Source of the DNA: Porogramme epimiltina
Lineage: Eukaryota > Basidiomycota > Agaricomycetes > Polyporales > Polyporaceae
Reading direction: 5' to 3'
Length of the DNA stretch: 64,000 nucleotides
NCBI GenBank assembly: GCA_900155495.1
Contig: FTLJ01000246.1
Coordinates: 1 to 64,000 of the forward strand
Shown here in pieces: positions 1 to 11,290 of the stretch. Below the pieces are notes generated by a model. The model saw only the letters and a program-made list of their open reading frames with translations. It was not told the origin of the DNA and did no database searches. The translations under genes and the position numbers were made by a program. The stretch's first letter is position 1, and each line of letters starts with the position of its first letter.

Positions 1-1
1 C

Positions 2-1363
2 TCCCCCCCAGCCGGCGGCGGAGACGGCGGCAGCCTCGTCACGTACCACCAGCAGATGCACGGCCTCGCCAAGAAGAAGAGCTACGGCGTCAAGGCCCCC
101 AAGAAGCCCTACGCCGACGTCCGCACCCCCGCCGGCCGCCCCATCCTCCCCCGCCTCGACGTGCCCCCGCCGCCCCAGTCCGACATCTACACCTACCCCA
201 CCTTCGACAGCGGCCCCACCTCGGACCCGCAGCTCTCCGCCTCCTCCGCCGCCGCCGCCCCGCACGAACCGATCCTCTCCGCGCCCCGCCGCCACTCGCT
301 CGACCAGGTCGTCCCCGGCGGCGGCAGCGTCGGCAGCGGCGGGTCCTCCTCGCTCGTCGCGCGCACGCCCGCGGCAGACGACCGGCGCGCGCGCCGCCGC
401 GGGCCCTGGCTCCCCATCGCGCCCCTCGCGTCCTCGACGCCCTCCTCGCCCACCGCGTCCGCCGCGACGCCCGGCAAGCTCGCCGCGCTCCAGAGCCTCG
501 CGACGATGACCCCGCGCCTCCCCGACTTCGTCACCAAGGACCGCCTCCCGCCCCACGCCGCCTCGGCGTACCCCGCCCCCGGTCCGCCCGCGCTCGCCGG
601 CACCCCGCCCGGGTCGTACTACGTCCCTGCTGCTGTGGCGGCTGCGGCGCCTGCGCCGGGGTGGGGCCCCGGGAGCGCGTCCGCGCCGACGCTCGCGGAG
701 AGCGGGCGCCGGCCGCAGCCGCTGTACCAGGCGGGGCCGCCCCCCGGGGCGGAGTACCCCGCGTACGGCGCGTCGCCGCCCAGTAGCTCATCTGCGACGC
801 CGCCGTCCGCGTCCGCGCTCTCCAACTCCAGCGGAGGCGGCGGTGGGGGCGGGGGCGGGGGAGAGAGCGTGGACGACCAGCCGTTCGTGGTGTCGGCCGA
901 GTACGAGGCGCTCGTGAACGCGAACTTCGAGGAGGCCGTGCGCTCGGGCGCGATGCAGGCGAGCATGACGCCCGCGATCCACTCGGCCGTGCCCGCGCTC
1001 TCGGGGAGCCCGATGTACGGCGCGCCCGCGCCCGTCCCCGTCCCTGTCCCCGTGCCCGTGCCCGTGCAGATGTCCGCGCACCAGGAGCAGGTGTACTACG
1101 CGGCGCAGGTGGGCGACGACGGCGCGTACACGACGTACGTGCAGGACGACGACGGCGCGGTCGGGGGCTACGTCGTGCAGGGGAACGGGTACGCGCATCC
1201 GCACCCGCTCGCACACCCGCACCCGCACGCACACCCGCACGCGCATCCGCACCCGCACGCACACGCGGGCGCGTGGCACTACCCCATCGAGGAGCACGTC
1301 GCGGCGCACGACTACGCGCACGCGGGGTACGCCGCGGCGCCGCAGGGGCAGTGGTACCCGTAG
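2..1363 (+). CDS. C-terminal part of a low-complexity protein (5'-partial)
   Basis: The reading frame is open from base 2, so the gene starts left of the window. The first ATG seen (56) need not be the start. The visible 453 residues are almost all low complexity: Pro/Ala/Ser-rich stretches, a run of about 11 glycines near bases 832-865, alternating Pro-Val at about 1030-1065, and a His-Pro/His-Ala tract at about 1195-1265. The C-terminus is rich in Tyr, Ala and His and ends in Gln-Trp-Tyr-Pro. I see no folded domain, signal peptide or membrane segment. Such sequence is common in the disordered tails of fungal transcription factors and RNA-binding proteins, but nothing here proves that. GC is much higher than in the F-box genes downstream. 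That the frame codes is supported by its length; the function is unknown. Confidence 0.6.
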   Translation, partial: SPPAGGGDGGSLVTYHQQMHGLAKKKSYGVKAPKKPYADVRTPAGRPILPRLDVPPPPQSDIYTYPTFDSGPTSDPQLSASSAAAAPHEPILSAPRRHSLDQVVPGGGSVGSGGSSSLVARTPAADDRRARRRGPWLPIAPLASSTPSSPTASAATPGKLAALQSLATMTPRLPDFVTKDRLPPHAASAYPAPGPPALAGTPPGSYYVPAAVAAAAPAPGWGPGSASAPTLAESGRRPQPLYQAGPPPGAEYPAYGASPPSSSSATPPSASALSNSSGGGGGGGGGGESVDDQPFVVSAEYEALVNANFEEAVRSGAMQASMTPAIHSAVPALSGSPMYGAPAPVPVPVPVPVPVQMSAHQEQVYYAAQVGDDGAYTTYVQDDDGAVGGYVVQGNGYAHPHPLAHPHPHAHPHAHPHPHAHAGAWHYPIEEHVAAHDYAHAGYAAAPQGQWYP

Positions 1364-4300
1364 GCGGCGCGGCGGGCGTCGGTTCAAGCCTGAATGTTCA
1401 GGCACTTTTTCTTCTGGGTTGGGGCTGAAGCAGCGCTGGGACTCCACGGTATACCTCCATCTCCTCCATCTCCATCTCCTCCCCCTCCCCCTCCTCCTCT
1501 CCCTCCACACGTCGCCACCATCGTCGCCTCCTGTCGTCGTTGCTACTTACGCTGTCACATCATCACACGTCCGTCCGCATCGTCCTCCCGTCCGTGCTTT
1601 TCCACTCACTTTGTATCCTCGTTATCGCGGTCGCGCGCTCCACCCCACTCTCGCCTTGCTGTGTAAACAATATCGGTCCTTCTCGCGGTGTTTAAGTTGT
1701 CTATTCCCCCCTGTCACTATATCTCTCTACGGTTGTCCCCCCCTACATGCGTCTTATCTCTCTCCTTCGGAAGCGGTGTATTTTGGTCGAACAATCGGTG
1801 TCTCTCTATCTCCTTCGGTAGCCCACATTCATAGCATGTATGGCACAATAGGGACCTGGCGCACAGTCCACGGTCCGCGCTCGGCGTCTCGCAGTCTACT
1901 GTTCGCAGCTCACGACGCAGTGTTGGGAAATGTTGTACGTAGGTCGTCCACGGGGCCGCGCCCCCGTCCGCTCGCAGCAGCTTGCAGTTTACCGTAGCAC
2001 GCCCCCAACCCCCTCCCTCCCTCCCTCCTTCCACCCCTTCCCTTCCCTTCCCTTCCCGGCACACGACAACGATAATGCATCTTGACGTCGACGCCTGCGC
2101 CGTCCGCGCAGCGCGCACCCACAGTAAACCCGTCCGCCCGCGTGCCAGTGCCCGCCCTCCCACCTGAGGCTACCCGCCACGATCACCAAGCTCAAGCTCG
2201 CGCTTCTCTGATGCGTCCTCTCGCCCCTCGCCCTTCTCCTCCTTCTCGCCCTTCTCTTCTCTCCCCCACGTCCTCCCTACCCGCCCTCGAGCTCCGTCGT
2301 TCGCGTTCGCGTGCCCGCCGCCCGGGTCCCCGCCTTCCCGTTTCCCCGACGGCGACGCGCGTGCGCGCCCGCTCGCTCGCTCCCCCGCGGCGTCCACACG
2401 ACGGCTCCACAGTTGCGTGTGGAGCGGGCGGGGGCCTCGGGATTCCCTCGCTCCTCCGCGTGCGTGCGTGGTGGCTCGCCGCCCGGGCGGCGGCGTGGTG
2501 GCCCGTGGACGGCGCCGGTGGGGATCCCGGTGGTGGCCAGGCGGCCAGTGGACGTGTCGGCCGCAGCGGGTGTCGTGTGCTTGTAGGTTAAGTAGCTTAC
2601 TGGCTTCTCGTGTGATCGGGCGAATTAGCGGCTCTGCGCTTAGGGCTGGTAGAGGAGGTGGAGGGGGGCAAGCTCAGGCTGGCGGCGATCGAGGGCAGGA
2701 GGAAAGGCGAGGCTGCCATGGCCGGCGCACATCGATGAGTAGCGGGTGGACCGCGCTCAGATCCTCGCGCCGGGGCCCCCGGGGGCGTCCCTAAACGGCG
2801 CACAAAGAAACCGGGCGGAGGGTTACGCTATTGTTGGCTCCGTATGCGGTGGCCCGCTGGAGTGCCCGGCGAGTCGAACTCCGCCGTGACACGATAAACG
2901 ACCCCTCCGCCTGTGCCGACGGTGCAGCTAGAGAGGCCCGCCCCGCGCGTGTGATGCCCGGCGTGCTCCCCCTCCCCCCCCCCGTTCGCGATGCGCACAC
3001 GCGAGGGAGCCGAGCGCGGCGTGCGGCTGCTGCCCTTCCGCCGCTCGCCCTTCCTGCCCTGGCGCACCCAGCTGGGGCCGGCGGAACCATGCGCCCGCCC
3101 TGCTCCGTCGAGGCGTCCTCCTGCCCCACGCGCCGCCCCGCCGGGCACCCCGCGCCTCCGCCGCGGACTTCCAGGCCGCCCGGGGGCCGTCCAGGCGGCA
3201 CGCCCTCGAGCCCTGCCCTCCGTGCCCTGCTCCAGCGCGCACACGGGTCGAGCAGCCGCGACGGACGTGCTGAGCCCCCAGGACTGCAGTTCAGAGCCGG
3301 TGGGCGAGAGCGCGACCCTGAGGCGCAGCGCGTCCTCCCGCGGGCGCGCCTCGAGGGGCCGGAGATGAAAGGGAAGCAACCAGGCGGAAACCTGATGGCG
3401 GTATGGCTTTCATTAAATCGCCCAGTCCCGTGGGCCGCGCGCCGCGCTGGGATGTGGTGCTAAAGAACACCTGGTGGGCACGCCTCCGTGTCAAACAAGG
3501 CCGGCGCGCTGTCGGTCGGAGAAGCTTCGATGCCAGTCCACGCTGGGCCGTCGTCATATTTGCATTCAGCCCACGCGAGCACTCAGCACTTCGCGGCCGT
3601 TCTGGGTGCTCACCTCGCTTCGTCCGTCCCCGCCGTCGGCGTGGCGTAGAACGGCCGGGGAGAGATGACACCCGCTGCTGCCACTCCCGCGACCAGGGGC
3701 CTCAGCATCGGAGGGATTCTTTTTTTTTGGACTCCGTTGCCGCGCCGATGTCTCGTGTAGAGCAGTGACCCAGGCTTCGGAGTCTTCTGTGTTCACTTAA
3801 ACGCTTATCAATTCGCGAGAGCGGGAAAACGATCACCCCCTTGACACAGGGCGGACCTGGTGGCCTCGGTAAGCGGACTGGTAGCCCTCGGACCTCATGG
3901 CATGCTGGCATCTCCCAAGGGTGGATATTGGCGTGCAATTCAATGTACACCTGGCAGTACATGGACTTGGTCAATGATCACAATGATTGCTGGACTAGCG
4001 GCACGGGTGCTACGGTACCGTGTTGCCATGATCTCTGAGGACCGCCGCGCATTCCTCCCCTCTCCAGATCATTACTTCCAGCTGGGTCTGGCGGAAGATC
4101 ATTGAATATTGATCACCCCTCTTTCATACTCCTAGGCACTACTCAAGCCTGGGTCTCAAAAGCGATCAACGTCATGGGTATGGCTCACGTGATCGTGATC
4201 GGGCGGATTGTTAGGCACGGGGCCGGCGCCAATAATGTTCCAACTGCAGTTTTCTCCACGTCTCATCACCGTGGCTGCTCAGGCGCATGGTCAAGTGGCC

Positions 4301-4961
4301 GCGTCGTGCCTCATAGTATAAGCAAACATGTACTATCTTGACCCTGTCTCCGACTCCAACACTCAAGCTGCACCGGAGGCACCGCCGCCAACCCCGAGCT
4401 ACGTGGTAGGAGGCGATACGCCATGTAATGCTACGACGCGAAAGAGAGACCCTAGCCCGGGAGGGATGCGGATCCAATCTACAAGCTAAGGTCGTGTAAT
4501 GGGATGTCAAGATGAGTCACTTTGAGAAGGCGAACAACACCAGCGCAGTAGGCGTTAAAGATGTTGTCCTGTGTGGGGTGCACGTGCACGCCTCGCAGCC
4601 CAGACCCCTCTCGCCCATGGAGGTTCGTTGAGGTACTCGGAATACCGAGAAGACACTGGTGTCTGCGGGACGTGTTAGAATCGGTGCGGCGGGCACAAAC
4701 GTGTGGAGACGAGACTTCGATTACGACTTTAGGATGCAAGCTGGATAGATCGGTAGTCGTGGTTACTGGATTGCGGCCGCCGAGCGCCCGCGATGTTGAA
4801 TTTTCGCTTCATGTTCGAAATCGGCAAGTGCCGGAGTGCCTCTCCCGTAACACCTTACAAAGGTATTCGAGGGTGGATGTAAGTACGCCCTTTCATTCTG
4901 TTACTTTCAAGTCGATCAATGCATGTGGCTTGACTGAATTAGTTGTAGGGACTCAGACACC
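1364..4961. other. Gene-poor GC-rich interval
   Basis: No recognisable gene. Bases 1440-1530 and 1990-2300 are strongly pyrimidine-biased (CTCC and CCTT runs), as expected of 3' or 5' untranslated and promoter sequence. The overlapping ORFs at 2000-3700 are Arg/Pro/Ala-rich shadows of high GC on both strands. The last part (about 4793-4961) is the upstream region of the F-box copy at 4962 and resembles 11783-11942. Bases 4491-4541 resemble the GNAT gene promoter at 17014-17064. Confidence 0.5.
4879..4948 (+). other. Candidate 5' UTR intron of type B F-box copy 1
   Basis: A good donor (gtaagtacg) and an acceptor (gttgtag) enclose 70 nt and end 13 nt before the ATG at 4962. The paralogous copy has a donor and acceptor at the corresponding place (11870-11932, 63 nt). 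Conserved position supports a leader intron. No transcript evidence is available. Confidence 0.4.
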
Positions 4962-6696
4962 ATGGCGCGGAGTCATCCTAACGTGGTCCAGAGGGCGATC
5001 GCCGCGCAACGTCGCGCCTTGACTGCTGAAGAGCGGCGCCGATGCAAAGCTTTGAACTCCACCGTACTCATCAATCGTCTCCCGACTGATGTACTTTCTG
5101 GTATCTTCGAAACATACATCCGAGTCTTCGAAGCCAATTGCTTTCCTTCCGGGATACCAAATTTGGATCGTTGTTCGCGAGATGTGAAGGTACCGTGGTC
5201 CAAGATCTTGCGTGTGTGCACCCACTGGTACGATCTGATCACCGGAACACCAACGTATTGGAGAACAATCTACGTCGGACTCTCCGTGAAATGGCTCGAC
5301 CTATGCCTCTCCCGTTCCGCATCCGCCTTCATAGACGTATACTTTGTGGACTCGGCCAGAGTTCCCGCGATCCTGCTGGAGCACCTCCTCCCCCACCACC
5401 GCCGTATTCGCATCCTCGAGTTCGACCTGTTTCCCTATGAACGTCTACCGCAGGTCGCGGATCTGCTTTCCCGCGATATGCCCACGCTTACATCCCTATA
5501 CCTCGGTCAACTCGCTTGTACCAACCCCCGGTCTGAATGTTACCCTACCTCTTTTGGAAGCCCACACTTCTCTTGCAAAAACCCTCCCTAGCCTCACCAC
5601 TGTTGTCCTTTGGCACCTTCGTGTTCCACAGGAGGTGTTTGCGCTGTATCATCTGCGGGAGCTTGTCCTGAATGCATGTTCGGTACTAGACATGTCTTTC
5701 AGCGAGCTCATACACGCCATCGGCCAATGCCAAGCTTTAGAACGGCTTGCTCTTCGCTCCGTTTTCGGCCGCCTCGTCGACGCACCCGCAGTGTCGCTCA
5801 GCCGCGTCCGCTCGAGGGCACCAATTGCCCTGTATCACTTGCATTCCATCCACATCAGCAACAACACGACGACCATGACATCGGCCTTCTTATCTTCCTT
5901 CATCCTTCCCGCGGCAAACACAGTCGACATTGAAGGAGAGTATGACGGCGTCGGTCCGAGCAATGGCCTCGCTCCAATCCTCCCACCTTCGATCACCTTC
6001 CCCGTCCTCTCCACTTTGACTTCTGCCAGCCTTGCACCTTGCAATCCCCAGGAAGTCTCACTTCGGGGCGCTGTCTCGATCGACCCATCTTTCCCGCGCG
6101 CAATGCCGATCATAATCAGCGTTAGCGCGCGGAATCCGGAACTACGTTTCGTCCAGGGCAGACTTACAGACCTTACCACCTTACTTCAAGGAGCACCCTT
6201 GGAGAGTTTGACGATCGATGCCTTCGACGTTGTCGTAGACACTCGAGACTCTCAAGCGTGGTTCGATGTCTTCGAAGCATTCCCTCAATTGGAGAAGCTC
6301 GATGTTCTATATATGTCCTCCATGGAAATCTTCAAGGCGCTTTGGTCAGGCCTCCGTAGAGCCTCCTCCGGAGGAATTGATGATCACATTATTGGACACA
6401 CGACCGGGAACCATGGGCCCCCGCGCTCTTGTCTACGGCACATCACATTTTCTCCATGGTCACTCGGAGTCCAACTGGATCCCCCCGAGTCCTCCTTCAA
6501 CCCGGTTGCCGATGAGATAGTCCTATACCCGCGCGAGCGCGCTATGGCGGGAACCCGCTTGGAAATTCTCAAGTGGGATCGCGCAGACTGTTCTTCCTTA
6601 CACCCCCAATTTCTGGGTGTGATGCGCGCCTTGATGGAACGCATCGAGCTAGAGGGCTTGGTTGGAGAAGTAGTGGTTACGAAATTATATGGTTGA
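4962..6696 (+). pseudogene. F-box protein, type B, frameshifted copy
   Basis: F-box proteins link targets to Skp1-Cullin1 ubiquitin ligases. The N-terminal frame starts at an ATG in a good context (caccATGG). It shows the F-box at about residues 37-105, with INRLPTDVLSGIF, then LRVCTHWYD, then TPTYWRTI. The frame holds from 4962 to about 5525, then homology to the sister copy at 11943 continues one frame over to the stop at 6694-6696. The switch falls at the five-C run at 5525-5529: with one C fewer, the two halves would read as one protein of about 577 residues. The C-terminal part is leucine-rich, as in F-box/LRR-like proteins. It is either a real one-base insertion or a sequencing error in a homopolymer; everything else is intact. 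Confidence 0.8.
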
Positions 6697-6939
6697 ACGG
6701 GACGGTATGTCGGTTCGCTGTCTCACGTTGCGGTGAGGAGTTGCGCTAATCATGTCGTGGGCTAGGTGCGTATCTGGCGGGCTTACGGTGCCCACGCCAA
6801 TATTTCAATCGTGCATACATTTGGGCAAAAATCGATCGTAGTACTTCGTGGTAGTAGTATTAGTGTGGCGTCTACTATTGGGGTGCAAGTGAAGAGTGAT
6901 GATTTACGATGCTCGAAGTTGGGAGGTCACAATAGGCTA

Positions 6940-8587
6940 CTAGCCCAGGGAGACCGTTCCCTTAACTAGTTCCCGTAACCGCGGAACATACTTCTCCGTC
7001 AGCCTCACAAATTCCGCTTCCGTCCCCGACGTTCCATTCCCGTAGTACATCATCTCCAATCTCTCCAACGCCACCGCCCCGCGCATCTCTCGATACTCGA
7101 GACACTCCACCGTCGCTTCCAAAGTCACCTCGTCGAGCTCAGATTCTGTGCCGTACACCACCGAGCGTAGCCGGGGACACGTCGGCGGAACGTGGTCTCC
7201 TGCGCCAGTGGTCTCCGATTCGCGCGATGCCTCCTCCAACCCGAGCCAGAACGCATCAGAGCTCCCATACCCGTTGAGTGTGATCTCTTCGAGGGCAGTG
7301 AGCGTTAGGAACACCTCTGCCCAGCTAGCGGAGTCGGTAAAGTTTTGTCGGCCGTGCACGAAGAGTCGGACGAGATGACTCCCGGCGGGGCGCAGCACGC
7401 GTGAGAGGGCGATGAGCCCGGACATGAGGCTGATGAACCACCACTCGTCCTCTGAGAGGAGCTCGAGCTCCACGAGATCGGAGGATTCGGTGCCCTCTCC
7501 TATGGTCACCTTGAAAGAGTCGTATGCCTCGAGTTCCACAGTCTTGGCTCGTTCCAGGGATGGAAGGAAAGACTCGTCCAGACCTGTGACTGGGAGGAGG
7601 CCGGGAAGTGTCTCGGGGATCTCGTTATAGTCATCGTGAGGACATCGCCCCCAAAGCGCGAGTCGTTCTGTGACGAAGTTGAGACAAGAGAGGAAGCCAG
7701 ATATATGTTCCACATGAGTGTCTCGAACAATGAGCTTTGTGAGCCGTAAAGGCGATCGAATTTGCGGGGGCGGGAGAGATGGGTAGAGAGACTTGGTTGA
7801 GAGGGAATTGGGAGAGGAAGTAGTGAAGGGAGATATATGTGAGACGTGGCGCTGATTGAATGTTCATGACGAAGTTTTGAAAGGTGCCTGCATACGTGCA
7901 TGACTTGAGCGTAAGTTTGCAGAGGTTGGAATACAGACCAGCGTTGCCGGGGGTTTGGGAGCTCGTAAGGTATATAATGTGCAAGCGCGGGAAGTGTTCA
8001 GGTGTGAGCTTGATATCGTACAATTCAGGGTTTGAGGAAGCTGGAGATTTCGCCTTGTGTATGACCTTGAGTGTTCCGAGGGAGGGAGCCCCTTGACGGA
8101 GCAGGGCTGGAAGCTGCGCAGACCAGTACGAGGATGCGCTCAGCAGATACAATCCTCGGGTACGGTGTAGTTGCGAAGAAAGGGCGAAGTAAATTTCCGG
8201 ATGTGTCTGGGAGTAACAGAGGAAAACGTCGATTTGAGCCGCCGCGGAGCGCGTGAGGGAGAGGGTAACCCATTTCGTGTTGCGTGTAGCGACGATGATG
8301 TTTTGCCAAAGTTTCGGCGTTGCGCACGCGACGTTATACCAATGTTTGCAGACCAGAAGTAGTTTGATCCACGAGTAACTCCTGAAAGTCTTGCCATAGG
8401 GAGAAGTCTGTGCATATACCGTAAAGATTTGAACGAGAAGTTCGTTGGGAAGCTGGGAAGCCGGCTGGGTAATGTTTGCGTAGACTTTCCTGTTTAAGGA
8501 GTATTCCGTTGCTGCCGCTTCAGGGGTACGGTGTGCGGTATCACTGTGGCGACAGGAGTTACCGAGGCGGTGTTGCGCGGTGGACAT
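6940..8587 (-). pseudogene. F-box protein, type A copy 1, frameshifted
   Basis: The start ATG at 8587 aligns with the starts of the intact copies at 10829 and 36130. The F-box lies at about residues 43-102 (QLPNELLVQIF, LLLVCKHWYNVA, TPKLWQNI). The first frame runs to about 7760. Homology then continues one base over to the stop at 6940-6942 (C-terminal RLRELVKGTVSLG, as in the sister genes). The shift lies between about 7745 and 7765 and is not in a homopolymer, which makes a true mutation more likely than a read error. No other break was seen. It is probably a young pseudogene of a type A F-box adaptor. An unrecognised intron cannot bridge it, because the two intact copies have none there. 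Confidence 0.8.
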
Positions 8588-8974
8588 ACGTGTCGTGATA
8601 CTGCATCCAAGCCAGCACGGCGTAAGTCAGTTGTTTCGGTGCATGAACAACTTTGTAGATGCTTACTGGTAGAAAGTTTTGAGGAATGGGACTTGACCGT
8701 AGTTGAAGTAGTAGGGACTGTCACGTTGTGACACGGATAGAAGGAAGGGACTGAGAGTGTGGGTCAGTATGGGCCTCAAGACATGTCCAAACACGGTGAG
8801 GAATATATCATATGGCCGCGTCTCCCACGAATGATTCACACTTACTAAAAGACACGAAAGTGAAACGCTTAGGCCCTATTAGGGAGCTTGTTTGGAACCG
8901 GCAGCCTAGTGGGATGATGTGGCATGAATGTCGTCCTTACGTTTGAAAACGGAATCGAATGGGATTTGGGAGCC

Positions 8975-8988
8975 GTGTCACGTGACAC
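8975..8988. promoter_or_regulatory. Perfect 14-bp palindrome with E-box core CACGTG
   Basis: GTGTCACGTGACAC lies about 390 nt upstream of the type A copy 1 start. The other two type A units have a CACGTG(A) core at about the same place (11231 and 36519). CACGTG is the core bound by bHLH factors (Cbf1/Pho4 type in fungi). Regulatory use is inference. Confidence 0.35.
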
Positions 8989-9045
8989 CGGTTTTTCCCG
9001 AGCCCCCATCAGGGGCGACGATAGGCAATGGTGTTAAGCTTTTGG

Positions 9046-11290
9046 TAAAGATCGATTGTTGTACTGTGTGGTACAGTGGTGTGATGTCTACTATTGGATA
9101 ACCAGCGGAGTGTGATGATTTACGACGTCCGAAGTTGAGAGCTAGTAACAATAGACTACCAGTCTTCCCGGTCCAGCGAGACTCTTCCCTTCACTAGTTC
9201 CCTCAACCGCGGAATATACCTCTCCGTCAGCATCACGAATTCCGCCACCAACTCCGGCTCTCCATAGGGATGGTACGCCATCCCTAGTTTCTCCAATGCC
9301 GCAGCCCCACGCATCTCCCGATACTCGAGGCACCTCACCGCTGCCACCAACGTAGCCTCGTCCATTTCAGAGGTCGGGTCGTATACCACCGAGCGCAGCC
9401 GAGGACACGTCGGCGGACTGCGGTCGCCAGCGATAGTGGTCTCCGATTCACCGGACGCCGCCTCCAAACCAAGCCAGAATCCGGCGGAGCTCTCCCTGCC
9501 ATCGAGCTCGATCTCCTCGAGCACGGTGAGAGTTCGGAACACCGCCGCCCAGTCGGCCGCGAGAGCACCCTCGTGTAGGCCGTTCACGGAGAGCCGGACG
9601 AGGTGATTCCCGGCGGGGCGCAGCATGCGGGTGAGGGCGAAGAGCCCAGTCGCGAGAGAGGGCTCCAACAGCGGGAGCGTATAGAGCGCGAGATGCATAA
9701 GGTCGGGGAGTCCAGTCCCCTCTCCTATTGTTAGCTTGAACTCTTCGTAGGCTTGGAGTTTTGCAGTCTTTGCGCGCTCCAGAGATGGAAGATAAGAGTC
9801 CTCCGGACCCGTGGTTGGGACTCTGAGGAGGTCGAGGACTGTCGCGGGGGGTCTAGGCACGTTCCTGTCGTAGGGGGGACATCGCCCTCCTAGTGAGAGG
9901 TATTTCGTGGTGAAGTTGATGTGTGAGATGAAACTAGAGACTTGCTTCACGGAGCCGTACTGGACGATGAGATGTGTGAGATGTAAGCACGGATTTGGGT
10001 AGGCGCGCGGGATGCTCAGAGAGATTTGGTTGGTAGGGAATTGGGAAAGGAATTCATGGAGGGCGACATATGTAAGGCGAGGCGCTGATCGAATGCTCAT
10101 GACGAAGTCTTGGAAGGTGCCTGCATACGTGCACCCATAGAGCTTAAGTATGCGGAGTTTGGAATACAGAGCGACGTCTTGAGGGGCTTGTGAAAATGTG
10201 ATCTGCAGACGTTGTAGGCGCGGAAAGAGTTCGGCGGTGAGGTCCATGTTGACTTCAGGTTTGACGTCAGCTGCGAACGCCGCGCGGTCGTGCGTGACTA
10301 TGAGCGTTTCGAGAGAGTGAGCCCCTTGACGAAGAAGAGCCGGAAATTGCGAAGACCAGTACTGGGACACGCGCATCAAGACAAAGTGCCGGACACGATG
10401 AAGGTGTTGGGAAAGCATGGCATATACTTCCGGACGCAACTTTTTGGAACCGAGGATGACGTCGATCTGAGCGGCTGCGGAGCGTGCAAGGCAGAGGGTG
10501 ACCCACTCCGTATTGCGATAGAGGATCGTAATGTTTCTCCAAAGTTTCGGCGTGGCACACGCGATGTTGTACCAATGTTTGCATACCAGAAGGAGATCCA
10601 TCCATCCATATCCCGCGAGGGTCCGATCAGAGGAACGCGTCTGTCCATATATCGTGAAGATTTGGACGAGAAGTTCGTTGGGCAGCTGGCAGGCCAGCCG
10701 GGCCGCGTTCAAGTAGGCGTTGCCATTCTGGAGAGGGCGAGTGGACGCATCTTGATCCTTCGATGTGGCTTTAGAGGTGCGGGGTGCGGGGTCGCTGTGA
10801 CGCTCGACGCGATGCGGCACGGTCGACATATGTTGCGGCGACGCTATGCCCAAACTAGCACGGTATCAGTAGATTTAGTGCATGAACAACTTTGTAAATG
10901 CTCACTGGTAGGCGGCCTTGGAAAACGAGTTTTACGTTTACTTGGAATTTGTGAGTATCGTGTTCAAGTTGCGACTCGGATGGCGGTACTGTACTAGTAG
11001 TACTACTGATAGCGTGTGTTAGTATATGTCTCGAAAATTTTACTGAGCTCGCGTTAGAGACTCTATAAATGACTCCATGTCCGGATCGGCACTTACCAAA
11101 AAGCACCTAGAAGCTCTACAGAGCCAGGAAGTGTAACACTCAGATCGATGGGACACGGATGTTGTCCTACTTCGCGTTTACGGTTTGAAGACGGAATCGA
11201 AGTGGGCTGCGACAGGATTCGAGCGGGATGGCACGTGATCGCGGACATCCCCGAGATCCCATCGGGCGTAGGCATGAAACGATAATGTTT
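9046..11290 (-). repeat. Type A F-box duplicon, unit 2
   Basis: Second tandem unit, joined to unit 1 at about 9045. It contains the intact gene 9156-10829 and the same flanks as units 1 and 3. The right edge is where similarity to unit 1 fades, after 'cgggcgtaggcatgaaacg'. Confidence 0.7.
9156..10829 (-). CDS. F-box protein, type A copy 2 (intact)
   Basis: Single-exon gene of 557 residues. The start is the ATG at 10829, which matches the MST... start of both other type A copies; the eight codons before it in frame begin with TTG and are not used. The F-box is at about residues 48-101: CQLPNELLVQIF, LLLVCKHWYNIA, TPKLWRNI. The remaining 450 residues are leucine-rich with regularly spaced short L..L.L blocks but no textbook LRR consensus. 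By family knowledge the F-box should bind Skp1 and the C-terminal part a substrate, in cytosol or nucleus. There is no signal peptide or membrane segment. The tandem sister copy is frameshifted, so this may be the functional member of the pair. The substrate is unknown. Confidence 0.85.
   Translation of the reverse strand: MSTVPHRVERHSDPAPRTSKATSKDQDASTRPLQNGNAYLNAARLACQLPNELLVQIFTIYGQTRSSDRTLAGYGWMDLLLVCKHWYNIACATPKLWRNITILYRNTEWVTLCLARSAAAQIDVILGSKKLRPEVYAMLSQHLHRVRHFVLMRVSQYWSSQFPALLRQGAHSLETLIVTHDRAAFAADVKPEVNMDLTAELFPRLQRLQITFSQAPQDVALYSKLRILKLYGCTYAGTFQDFVMSIRSAPRLTYVALHEFLSQFPTNQISLSIPRAYPNPCLHLTHLIVQYGSVKQVSSFISHINFTTKYLSLGGRCPPYDRNVPRPPATVLDLLRVPTTGPEDSYLPSLERAKTAKLQAYEEFKLTIGEGTGLPDLMHLALYTLPLLEPSLATGLFALTRMLRPAGNHLVRLSVNGLHEGALAADWAAVFRTLTVLEEIELDGRESSAGFWLGLEAASGESETTIAGDRSPPTCPRLRSVVYDPTSEMDEATLVAAVRCLEYREMRGAAALEKLGMAYHPYGEPELVAEFVMLTERYIPRLRELVKGRVSLDREDW

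Larger units (their letters stand above)
4793..6765 (+). repeat. Type B F-box duplicon, copy 1
   Basis: This segment matches about 11783-13715 beyond the coding region. Upstream, both copies carry a similar stretch around 'ggcaatcggcaattgccg' (4818-4837 here, diverged). Downstream, both carry a similar 'ggtatgt...' stretch right after the stop codon. The unit is therefore a segmental duplication, not a retrocopy. The ends are approximate because similarity fades gradually. Confidence 0.55.
6822..9045 (-). repeat. Type A F-box duplicon, unit 1
   Basis: Unit of about 2.2 kb containing a type A F-box gene, about 115 bp of 3' flank and about 450 bp of 5' flank. The 3' flank (around 6829-6935, 'aaaatcgatcg' then 'tctactattgg') recurs at 9047-9150 and 34355-34460. 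The 5' flank recurs as well: 'ggaatcgaa' lies 357 nt upstream of the ATG here and 358 nt upstream in unit 2. Unit 2 starts directly where this unit ends, so the two are in tandem. Confidence 0.75.

Noticed and set aside
788..1510. Long Arg-rich frames on the minus strand opposite the first gene
   Set aside because: They are shadows of GC-rich repeats: Arg/Ala only, no start context and no homology.
1990..3700. Several overlapping plus- and minus-strand ORFs of 60-210 codons
   Set aside because: GC-driven open frames on both strands, rich in Arg, Pro and Ala, with no motif and no splice pattern.
5500..5545. A short intron as the explanation for the frame change in the first type B gene
   Set aside because: The homology on both sides is directly adjacent with a one-base difference. 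No GT...AG of intron length exists between.
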